Positions 1 to 5,350 of a DNA stretch of 9,054 nt are shown here, piece after piece. Source of the DNA: Treponema sp. (lineage in GTDB: Bacteria > Spirochaetota > Spirochaetia > Treponematales > Breznakiellaceae). Made by a program: the position numbers and the translations under genes. Under the pieces are notes generated by a model. The model made no database searches. It worked only from the letters and a program-made list of their open reading frames with translations, and was not told the DNA's origin. The first letter of the stretch is position 1, and each line of letters begins with the position of its first letter. The DNA lies in NCBI GenBank assembly GCA_031283505.1, contig JAITBO010000345.1, forward strand, positions 1-9,054, in the 5' to 3' direction.

Positions 1-1863
1 CAGAATCAGTCCACCATCCAGGGTTACGTTTGTGCCATAGAATACACTCAATAAGCTGCTTCCGCTCGATAACGAATCCGCCTGTAAGGTTCCGCCATAT
101 CCCTCATCGGTGAGGAATATGGGCGGATAGTTTGATGAGGTACCTGTTATATTGATAGTTTGCGTCACGTTCACTGTATCCAAAACCACGATTCCGGCGC
201 TTACTGCATTGGGCGTACCCTTTTCCGGCCAGGAGGCATCCGCGGCATAGGCGGCCGCTATCTTTTCCAACGCCTTATCTACTGTCTCCAGGGGATGATC
301 TTTGTCGCCCTCATCATTGTTGTTTCCGTTGGACCTTACGTATAGTTTTAGGTACGGTACATCTCCCCATATATAGTCTATGTCTTCCCCGCCTTTTGTG
401 GTGTTGATCTTCACCGGCTTGCTCACCTTTCCGCCTTTCAGTACCACCACATACACGTCATAGTCCCCATCCGCCTGATAACCGGTTTCTCCCGATATAG
501 GCAGGGTTATCGGTTTTCCCGTATACGTCCCCGCCGGAAGGAAACCCAGGTTCCCGGTATACGCGGTATAGGCGGGTTTGGAAGCGCCGGCGTCCACCAC
601 CGCGTAATATACCCCCGCAGTCCCGGTATACCCTTCCGTAGTAAACCCTATCGCCGGAGTTAGCGACCCCGCCGGCCCCTCGTATTTCCCGTTTTTGATC
701 GCCGGATCTCCGATCTTGGGATGATTCGGGTCCGGTTCTTCAGCCCCTATCTCAAAGGACACCGCCCCGTTTCCGTTCGCGAAGGCGTTCTTCCCAAAGC
801 CGGTAAAGTCCGTAGCATAGTTCTGGGCCTCGTTGTTTATCCCGTTGCGGATGATCCACACCGGAGAATTCCCGTCAAGGTCAAACTCCGAATTATCCTT
901 AAAGGGCGTCCACTTGGCCCCATCAGTCAGGTTAAACGGTATGTATTCCAAATTGAAATTCGCCGAACCCGCCGTCCCCAGCCGCTGTATCCCCGATGTA
1001 TAGGCGCTTATGTCCAGAGTAATGACATTCCCTATTGAGGTATCATTGACAACCGGCTCGGAAGGGTTCAGCCCATCCCCCCGTACAATAGGTTTTTTGC
1101 TCTTGACCAGCAATTCGTCCCCGGCGTCATTCTTTAACACCTTCTGGGCCCTCACCAGATACTCAAAGCCGTTTCCGGAAGTTCCCTTCTTAACCGTCCA
1201 GGTTATTCCCCAGCCCACCGGGAATAGGGAGACTGTTCCCGGCTTTCCGTTGTCTACCACGGAACCGGCGGTCTGTAACGCGGGAGGAATTTCCGGGTCT
1301 GTAGTGGTAAAGACGGTATCCACTACGATAGGCCACATCACTATGGTGATCGTCCCGCTCCCGGTTACCGGCAGTTCCTTCAATCCCGCAGCCAAAAGGG
1401 TGGGAGCCCGGAATTCGTATTGGTCATTTTTACCATCATAATAGGTGTAATTATTGTGTTCCCAGTGGCCCATGAGAAGGAGGAAAGTGTAGGTTTTGCC
1501 AAACGCAATGGATTCGATGGAGAGCGTGGCCTCCCCATCGGTACCGCTTTCCCTGCGGTCTTCGTCAAAGGCAACGATCTGTTTTGTCTCATTATTCACC
1601 ACGACAAGCTGGATAAAGTTGCGGATGTCAGCCCCTTTAATCCGTGCCGAGTCAGGACCCGCTACGGTACGTGCGGAACCGTCTTTACCGATCATAATAT
1701 TGATGGTAAAGGGATCGGTAATGGGGTCGCCCGTTTTAGGGGGGATCGCGGTAATGGGGTTAAAACATCCTGCCAGCAGTAAAGCCGCCAGAAAACCGGG
1801 TAGCAAGCCAGCATACAGCCTGCCACTTTTAGCGAAAAGACCTATCAATTTTGCGTTTTTCAT
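1..1863 (-). CDS. Surface lipoprotein with C-terminal right-handed beta-helix start (3' end outside window)
   Basis: The minus strand is open for 621 codons from ATG at 1863 to the window edge, with no stop, so the C-terminus is missing. The start is set by AGGAG at 1874-1870, six bases before the ATG. Residues 1-33 form a lipoprotein signal peptide: a basic N-region, a hydrophobic stretch near residues 19-31, and a lipobox LAGC with Cys33 as the predicted lipidated residue. Residues about 34-185 form a beta-rich module containing FLLLMGHWEHN. Residues about 400-495 look like an Ig/fibronectin-like module. From about residue 505 the pattern YVRSNG then DHPLETVDKAL, followed by NVTLDGG at the edge, is typical of the first turns of a parallel beta-helix (pectate-lyase/DUF1565-like). 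I infer an outer-membrane or surface-anchored adhesin-like protein of a paralogous treponemal lipoprotein family. The exact function is unknown. Confidence 0.88.
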   Translation of the reverse strand, partial: MKNAKLIGLFAKSGRLYAGLLPGFLAALLLAGCFNPITAIPPKTGDPITDPFTINIMIGKDGSARTVAGPDSARIKGADIRNFIQLVVVNNETKQIVAFDEDRRESGTDGEATLSIESIAFGKTYTFLLLMGHWEHNNYTYYDGKNDQYEFRAPTLLAAGLKELPVTGSGTITIVMWPIVVDTVFTTTDPEIPPALQTAGSVVDNGKPGTVSLFPVGWGITWTVKKGTSGNGFEYLVRAQKVLKNDAGDELLVKSKKPIVRGDGLNPSEPVVNDTSIGNVITLDISAYTSGIQRLGTAGSANFNLEYIPFNLTDGAKWTPFKDNSEFDLDGNSPVWIIRNGINNEAQNYATDFTGFGKNAFANGNGAVSFEIGAEEPDPNHPKIGDPAIKNGKYEGPAGSLTPAIGFTTEGYTGTAGVYYAVVDAGASKPAYTAYTGNLGFLPAGTYTGKPITLPISGETGYQADGDYDVYVVVLKGGKVSKPVKINTTKGGEDIDYIWGDVPYLKLYVRSNGNNNDEGDKDHPLETVDKALEKIAAAYAADASWPEKGTPNAVSAGIVVLDTVNVTQTINITGTSSNYPPIFLTDEGYGGTLQADSLSSGSSLLSVFYGTNVTLDGGLIL

Positions 1864-1918
1864 ATAAAACTCCTAAAATTATTTTCCCGCAAGAGGATAT
1901 TTAGAACTGAAATCTGAT

Positions 1919-1926
1919 GGGGGGGG
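1919..1926. repeat. Homopolymer tract G8 (C8 on the lipoprotein strand)
   Basis: Eight consecutive G on the plus strand lie 56 bases upstream of the lipoprotein ATG, inside its presumed leader. Homopolymer tracts of this length are prone to slipped-strand length change. Poly-G tracts upstream of tpr genes are known to tune expression in Treponema pallidum. A regulatory role here is inference only. Confidence 0.6.
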
Positions 1927-2057
1927 AGAGGTAAAATTTTCCGGCAACATCTACGCAAAATATAGAGGGAAAAGTTTTCTTTAACCAGCTTAACATTACA
2001 GAACCCTTTGTTGGCGGCACAGGTTACCCCGTTGCCCCGTCGCTTCTTTTATAGTAG

Positions 2058-2093
2058 AACCTGTTCCACAACCTCAGTTTTTGGAACAGGCTC
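2058..2093. repeat. Inverted repeat / hairpin in the lipoprotein leader
   Basis: CCTGTTCCA at 2060-2068 is matched by its exact reverse complement TGGAACAGG at 2082-2090, with a 13-base loop. On the minus strand the stem extends to about 12 pairs with one G-U. No T-run follows on either strand, so it is not a standard intrinsic terminator. It lies between the predicted promoter and the ATG of the minus-strand lipoprotein gene. The loop core AAACTGAGGTT resembles the core of the hairpin at 3575-3596. The remaining leader (1864-2057) holds no gene that I can support. Confidence 0.65.
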
Positions 2094-2128
2094 AGCAACA
2101 ATCGAAATACAATCCGTATTCGTTTATA

Positions 2129-2156
2129 AATATAGCACAAGAAAATAGAAAAACAA
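2129..2156 (-). promoter_or_regulatory. Predicted sigma-70 promoter of the beta-helix lipoprotein gene
   Basis: On the minus strand TTGTTT (2156-2151) and TATATT (2134-2129) are separated by 16 bases in an AT-rich stretch. Transcription would start near 2122 and give a leader of about 260 nt containing the hairpin and the C8 tract. The -10 match is good and the -35 match is moderate. Confidence 0.4.
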
Positions 2157-2220
2157 GAATTTGCAAAAAAAAATATTAACCCTCGATAACTTGCGGAAAA
2201 GATTAGTTTTTTTACTTAAA

Positions 2221-2360
2221 TAGTGTCTGTCCATAATGTAGACACATTATGGACTCGGACTGTAGGTCCGCGACCACCTTGAAACCCGCATTTTTGCAGC
2301 TTTTAGGCGAGAAAATGCAAGGTCTGTCCGCAAAGTAACCGACTTTGTGGACAGACACTA
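2221..2360. mobile_element. 140-bp MITE-like element with 13-bp terminal inverted repeats
   Basis: The ends are perfect inverted repeats: TAGTGTCTGTCCA at 2221-2233 and its reverse complement at 2348-2360. Inside the left end is a 10-bp perfect hairpin (2229-2238 with 2245-2254, loop of 6). The right end is a 15-bp hairpin with one G-T pair (2322-2336 with 2342-2356, loop of 5). A third weaker pairing joins 2288-2294 and 2312-2318. There is no coding capacity. Because the termini begin and end in TA, the element could be a non-autonomous relative of a TA-targeting (IS630/Tc1-type) transposon. That is inference, since no transposase is present. Confidence 0.65.
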
Positions 2361-2370
2361 GTCCGCTTTC

Positions 2371-2416
2371 GCTCGTACCGGCGGGTTCCTGCCAACGGAA
2401 CTTCGCCGGTATGAGC
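2371..2416. terminator. Imperfect long hairpin just downstream of the DUF2147 gene
   Basis: The arms 2371-2383 and 2404-2416 pair over 13 positions with one mismatch or wobble. An inner GTTCC/GGAAC pairing (2385-2389, 2397-2401) lies inside the loop. The structure starts 7 bases after the stop codon of the minus-strand gene, which suits a transcript end or 3' stabiliser. There is no U-tract, so it is not a classical intrinsic terminator and may be another dispersed palindromic repeat. Confidence 0.4.
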
Positions 2417-2423
2417 CGGCCCG

Positions 2424-2921
2424 TTACCTGAGCCCGCCGGCTTCCGCTTTGGTACTCTTCCGCCAGAACTGGCTGCGGCCTATCCCCAGGCCGATTTCGC
2501 CCCTCATCTCCAGGGTATCCGCCGGGTACCGTTTTCCGTCCGCCGTGCGAAAGGTGATCTTGCACTTGTACATCTTGCCGTCATTGGGGTCTATGACGTT
2601 TCCGCCGCTCCACTGCCCGGCCTTGTCCATGGTCAGCCCGAAAATCCAGGTAGTCCCAACCACCCGCATTTGATTCACCTTGCCGGGTGTGGGAAAACCC
2701 TGATAACTTTCCTTACAGGCTGAGGCCAGTTCCTCCTGGGGAAACCCCGCGATGGACAGTATCCTCCCAAAGAGCTTGTTCCCCTGTAGGTAAATTTCCC
2801 ATCCCGCAGTGGGTTTATTGGTCTTTTCGTCCACGCTGATCCAAAACCCTTCCACCGGATCGGCGAAACACACGCCTGCCGTCACGGCAAAAATAATACC
2901 TGCAACTATGAACTTCTTCAT
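2424..2921 (-). CDS. Periplasmic DUF2147 family protein
   Basis: The product has 165 aa. Residues 1-20 are a signal peptide (MKK, hydrophobic core, predicted cleavage after VCFA), so the protein is exported. The mature part has the DUF2147 pattern: DPVEGFWISVDEKT near the start, IYLQGNKLFGRI in the middle, then GGNVIDPNDGKMYKCKI, MRGEIGLGIGRSQFWRK near the end. The family forms a small beta-barrel-like exported domain of unknown biochemical role. The start is supported by GGGAG ten to fourteen bases upstream. Only 17 bases separate it from the stop of the UPF0235 gene on the same strand, so the two are probably co-transcribed. No odd residues or frameshifts are visible. Confidence 0.88.
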   Translation of the reverse strand: MKKFIVAGIIFAVTAGVCFADPVEGFWISVDEKTNKPTAGWEIYLQGNKLFGRILSIAGFPQEELASACKESYQGFPTPGKVNQMRVVGTTWIFGLTMDKAGQWSGGNVIDPNDGKMYKCKITFRTADGKRYPADTLEMRGEIGLGIGRSQFWRKSTKAEAGGLR

Positions 2922-2938
2922 TTGTTTTCTCCCTGCAT

Positions 2939-3235
2939 TTATACGATACTGTTGATGGCTGTCTCCAGTGTTTTCCGGCAGGACAAGGGCAATGCCAGGG
3001 TTTTAAGCCGGGATTTTAGGCCGGTTTTCAAGGCAACGTCCCGTTTTGGGCATCCAACAAGTCCGGCAAAGAAAGCGGTAAGTTCCGCGTTGGCCTTTCC
3101 GTCCTCAGGAGCCGCAGCTATCCGTACCCTCAACCGTCCGTCCTTGGCACCCGCCAGGCATGACCTGGACGCGCCGGGCTGTACCTTCAGGTCCACAAGC
3201 AAGCTGTCCCCGGAAACATGGATACAGGTTTCCAT
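2939..3235 (-). CDS. UPF0235 / DUF167 (YggU-like) small protein
   Basis: The product has 98 aa and matches the UPF0235 pattern along its whole length: LLVDLKVQPGASRSCLAG, then KDGRLRVRIAAAPEDGKAN, then a helical segment, then VALKTGLKSRLKTLAL. The length is typical for this small cytosolic family, whose function is not established. It is the first gene of a likely two-gene operon with the DUF2147 gene. The only in-frame ATG is at 3235, and it has no recognisable Shine-Dalgarno sequence. A possible -10 box ends 7 bases before the ATG, so the transcript may be leaderless or nearly so. Confidence 0.9.
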   Translation of the reverse strand: METCIHVSGDSLLVDLKVQPGASRSCLAGAKDGRLRVRIAAAPEDGKANAELTAFFAGLVGCPKRDVALKTGLKSRLKTLALPLSCRKTLETAINSIV

Positions 3236-3242
3236 GAATGAT

Positions 3243-3270
3243 AGTATATACCGGTATCCTAAAAAAATAA
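3243..3270 (-). promoter_or_regulatory. Possible promoter of the UPF0235-DUF2147 operon
   Basis: TATACT on the minus strand (3248-3243) is a good -10 box. The only -35 candidate is the weak TTTATT at 3270-3265, with a 16-base spacer. The start site would fall on or next to the ATG at 3235. The perfect palindrome ATACCGGTAT at 3248-3257 lies in the spacer and could be an operator. Nothing coding is seen between 3236 and 3342. Confidence 0.3.
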
Positions 3271-3342
3271 ACAGAAATTTTCAGGGATTTACCGGTTTTA
3301 TCTCGTGTTCCTTCCGCCTGGCGCCAGTCCCGCAACCATGAC

Positions 3343-3376
3343 GGCAGCGCAGGAGTGCCGGCAGCGCAAGAGTGCC
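3343..3376. repeat. 17-bp tandem duplication
   Basis: Two adjacent 17-bp copies, 3343-3359 and 3360-3376, differ at one base (GGCAGCGCAGGAGTGCC versus GGCAGCGCAAGAGTGCC). The repeat sits exactly where recognisable outer-membrane protein coding sequence begins, so it may mark the junction at which the 5' part of that gene was lost. Confidence 0.7.
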
Positions 3377-3380
3377 TGGC

Positions 3381-3777
3381 ACCATAGGCGTTGCATTTGA
3401 ACATATATCTGCCTATGGAGGACGCCGCGGGCCTGTATATAGGCGCGGGCGCCGGGTATCTGACGGCGTTTTATAAAAGCGCCGATGAAAAGAACACCAT
3501 CAAGATTCCCGCGGCGGAAGCGACGGCAGGGTTTTACTTTGGCCGTAAAAATCATTATTTCAAGATTAGAGTTATTTAGAAACTGAAGTTTCTAAACAAC
3601 TTCCGCTAAAAAACGCGGTTTTACAAGGCTTTAGCCTGAAAAACCGCAAGACTTGTGAGACAACCAACCGGGTTATCGAACAAGTCTATTGGCTACGCGC
3701 TGCGCAGGCCCTTTGAACAGTTTTTCGGCATCCTAAACCACAAGGCTATTATTGGTTACAGTTTCCGGTGGGAATAA
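3381..3777 (+). pseudogene. 3' remnant of an outer-membrane beta-barrel protein gene, disrupted
   Basis: Three pieces are seen. Frame 0 from 3384 reads IGVAFEHISAYGG. The next frame from about 3409 reads MEDAAGLYIGAGAGYLTAFY and, further on, FYFGRKNHYFKIRVI up to a TAG at 3577. Then 3685-3777 reads SIGYALRRPFEQ, FFGILNHKAIIGYSFRWE and a TAA. The alternating hydrophobic strands and the aromatic-containing final strand fit the C-terminus of an outer-membrane barrel. The last two pieces share a frame. Removing 3577-3690 gives continuous KIRVIGYALRRPF with no stop. There is no start codon, signal peptide or N-terminal half in the window, and a frameshift near 3412-3420 is likely. I cannot name the exact barrel family. 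Confidence 0.6.
3573..3690. mobile_element. Hairpin-rich insertion element of about 114 bp with TATT flanks
   Basis: The DNA between the two barrel-gene fragments contains three consecutive hairpins: TTTAGAAACT/AGTTTCTAAA with a 2-base loop (3575-3584, 3587-3596); GCGGTTTT/AAAACCGC (3615-3622, 3640-3647) with an inner AGGCT/AGCCT; and GACTTGT/ACAAGTC (3650-3656, 3680-3686). TATT occurs at both edges (3573-3576, 3687-3690) and could be a target duplication. The segment adds in-frame stops TAG 3577, TAA 3607 and TGA 3637. It has no coding capacity, so it would be a non-autonomous, REP/MITE-like element. Confidence 0.6.
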
Positions 3778-3795
3778 CGGAAGGGACCTGGGACG

Positions 3796-4470
3796 TTAAG
3801 ACTCGCACCCTGGACGGGTCTTTGGGAGCCAGAAAAGCCGCCCTATCTTCCACCGGAAGGAATACCCCGGCGTTCCCAAGGCGAGGGGACTGATAACCAG
3901 ATTCGCCACAGCCGCAGCCCGGAAGGAAAAGACCGGCAGGACGGGGAGGGAGCCGGGGGGAAGGCCGCCGGGTGTAAGGGCGGCGCAGAGGACCACAGAA
4001 GGGAAAGGGGTGTATACCGTATCCGGCTGATTCTCAGCCTGTAAATTAGTCTGGGGCGGCGTCCTATTTGGGGAACAAATATCCTCCCAGGCGGGGACCG
4101 GCAGGTCCAGGACCGGCCCCCGGAACCGGAGCCCGTTTTTGACGTTTTCTTTTAACCCGCTGTCCGCGCCGGGACACGGAACCTCCGCCGCCTCTCCCGC
4201 GGTGATTCTGCCGTCCCGTCCCCCGGCACGGGACGCCTCCCTGAGAAAAACTGCCAGGGCCTTAAGCTCGGACGCCGTAAGGGAGCGGGCAAGGAGGGCC
4301 AGGGGCGCCGCCGCGGGAAAAGACCACGCGCCCAAAAACCCGGCGGCAAAGAGGGACGGACGGCGGGTTTCCACAAGACGGCGGCTGTCCCGGTGAGGAA
4401 CCAGGACCGCAAAGCGGAGGAGGCCGGAGCGCCGCCCCTGACGTTCGCCGTGTCCTGCGCCGGTTTTCAA
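3796..4470 (-). CDS. Uncharacterised 224-aa protein, remotely 2H-phosphoesterase-like
   Basis: The reading frame is long and its composition protein-like: GLLRFAVLVPHRDSRRLVE near residues 16-34, LFAAGFLGAWSFPAAAPLALL near residues 40-60, and FSFRAAAVANLVISPL followed by GYSFRWKIGRLFWLP at the end. No signal peptide or membrane segment is convincing, so it is probably cytosolic. The order of segments (strand plus VPH, R..LFAAG..G, fP...pLaLL, later F....V.NL.iSPL, Y.F) recalls 2'-5' RNA ligase/2H phosphoesterases, but the two HxT/S motifs are not evident. I therefore do not assign that activity. The start is TTG at 4470 with a weak GGA nine bases upstream. An in-frame TAG lies just before it and no ATG is available. 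It diverges from the 259-aa gene and overlaps that gene's -35 box. Confidence 0.65.
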   Translation of the reverse strand: MKTGAGHGERQGRRSGLLRFAVLVPHRDSRRLVETRRPSLFAAGFLGAWSFPAAAPLALLARSLTASELKALAVFLREASRAGGRDGRITAGEAAEVPCPGADSGLKENVKNGLRFRGPVLDLPVPAWEDICSPNRTPPQTNLQAENQPDTVYTPFPSVVLCAALTPGGLPPGSLPVLPVFSFRAAAVANLVISPLALGTPGYSFRWKIGRLFWLPKTRPGCES

Positions 4471-4492
4471 GATGTTCTATCCATTGTATAAT
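4464..4492 (+). promoter_or_regulatory. Promoter of the plus-strand 259-aa gene
   Basis: TTTTCA at 4464-4469, a 17-base spacer and a perfect TATAAT at 4487-4492. Transcription would start near 4499, giving a leader of about 42 nt before the ATG at 4541. The imperfect inverted repeat ATTGTATA (4483-4490) / TGTACAAT (4500-4507) straddles the -10 and start region and could bind a regulator. Confidence 0.55.
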
Positions 4493-4516
4493 ATCCAAAT
4501 GTACAATACCATACAA
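4488..4516 (-). promoter_or_regulatory. Possible divergent promoter of the 224-aa gene
   Basis: On the minus strand TTGTAT (4516-4511), a 17-base spacer and TATTAT (4493-4488). The -10 occupies nearly the same bases as the plus-strand TATAAT, so the two promoters would be mutually exclusive. The -35 match is only 3 of 6. Confidence 0.35.
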
Positions 4517-4540
4517 AAAGATCATGCGAAAGGAACCATT

Positions 4541-5320
4541 ATGAAGTATAAAACCAAAGTTCTTATGGATCGCCTTGTTCCGGTACTCTCCAGGTGGCCG
4601 GGGGTCGAATGTGTTACCCTGAACGAGGCGGCCCTGCCCGATACCCTGCACCCCTATTTTGCCCTGATTCTGGACGTATTCTACGCCAAAGCCATTCCGT
4701 TTCCGGAGGACAGGAGAAGTCAGTACGGGGAAGACATAGCGGCTTTTGAGACCACGAACCAGGAGAAGAAGGACCGGTTTTTGGCGGGAGATTTGCCGGT
4801 GCGTATTGAGTATAAATCCCTTGGCCAGATAGAGGAACTGGTTTCTTTTTTGGATGTCAAGCGGGAATCAATATGGCTTATCAAAGATTCGGGGACTTAC
4901 GGATTTTACCGCCTTGCCCAGGGAGAAGTTCTCTTTAACCGTTCCGGCTGGATAGACAAGATACGAGGCCGGCTTTTTGCCCCGGAAGATGAATTCTGGG
5001 GCCGCCTGCGGGAGGCCAACCAGTCCAAAATGGAACATTTTTTAAGCGATCTTGGGGCCGCCCTGATACAGGAAGACAATTTTTATTACCTGATTTCTTC
5101 CGCGTCTTTTATAAAATATGCCTGTCTTACCCTGTTTTGTTTGAACCACCGGTTTGAACCTTCCCACCGGGCCTATTACAAGCAGGTGAGGGAACTGCCG
5201 GAACTGCCGGAGTCTTTTCCCGCCCATCTCGAAATTTTTCTTAGCGGGGACCCGGAAATTACTATGGAACGGAAGTACGCTTTGGCGCAGCTTATTGCCC
5301 GCACTATTGTAGTGATGTAG
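4541..5320 (+). CDS. Conserved protein, possibly nucleotidyltransferase-like (DUF4037-type)
   Basis: The product has 259 aa and is soluble, with no signal peptide. The start is ATG 4541, with AAAGGA at 4529-4534 six bases upstream. An upstream in-frame ATG at 4472 lacks a ribosome site and precedes the promoter. Visible motifs are HPYFALILDVFY (residues 37-48), KDRFLAGDLPVRIEYKS (77-93), SGTYGFYRL, MEHFLSDLGAAL and FEPSHRAYYKQ. An acidic residue in an LDVFY strand and a later RIEYK strand would suit a pol-beta-like nucleotidyltransferase core followed by a helical domain. From memory of similar proteins I think of DUF4037-type nucleotidyltransferases, but the family call is tentative. The HExxH lipoprotein gene follows after 26 bases, so the two are likely co-transcribed. 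Confidence 0.85.
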   Translation: MKYKTKVLMDRLVPVLSRWPGVECVTLNEAALPDTLHPYFALILDVFYAKAIPFPEDRRSQYGEDIAAFETTNQEKKDRFLAGDLPVRIEYKSLGQIEELVSFLDVKRESIWLIKDSGTYGFYRLAQGEVLFNRSGWIDKIRGRLFAPEDEFWGRLREANQSKMEHFLSDLGAALIQEDNFYYLISSASFIKYACLTLFCLNHRFEPSHRAYYKQVRELPELPESFPAHLEIFLSGDPEITMERKYALAQLIARTIVVM

Positions 5321-5350
5321 ATGAGCGGCGGCGCGGTATATTGTCTATGA
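5321..5350 (+). other. Micro-ORF bridging two genes
   Basis: ATG at 5321 follows directly after the TAG of the 259-aa gene and opens nine codons (MSGGAVYCL). They end in a TGA that overlaps the lipoprotein start as ATGA. It is probably a reinitiation bridge rather than a functional peptide. Confidence 0.25.

Noticed and set aside
721..1867. Overlapping plus-strand open frames (721-1038, 1010-1441, 1420-1782, 1496-1867)
   Set aside because: They are antisense shadows of the 621-codon lipoprotein frame, which has a ribosome site, lipobox and coherent domains.
3757..3870. GYSFRW occurs both at the end of the plus-strand barrel remnant and near the C-terminus of the minus-strand 224-aa protein
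   Set aside because: Only six residues and a 9-bp inverted match (3763-3771 with 3850-3858). The surrounding residues do not align, so shared ancestry is not supported.
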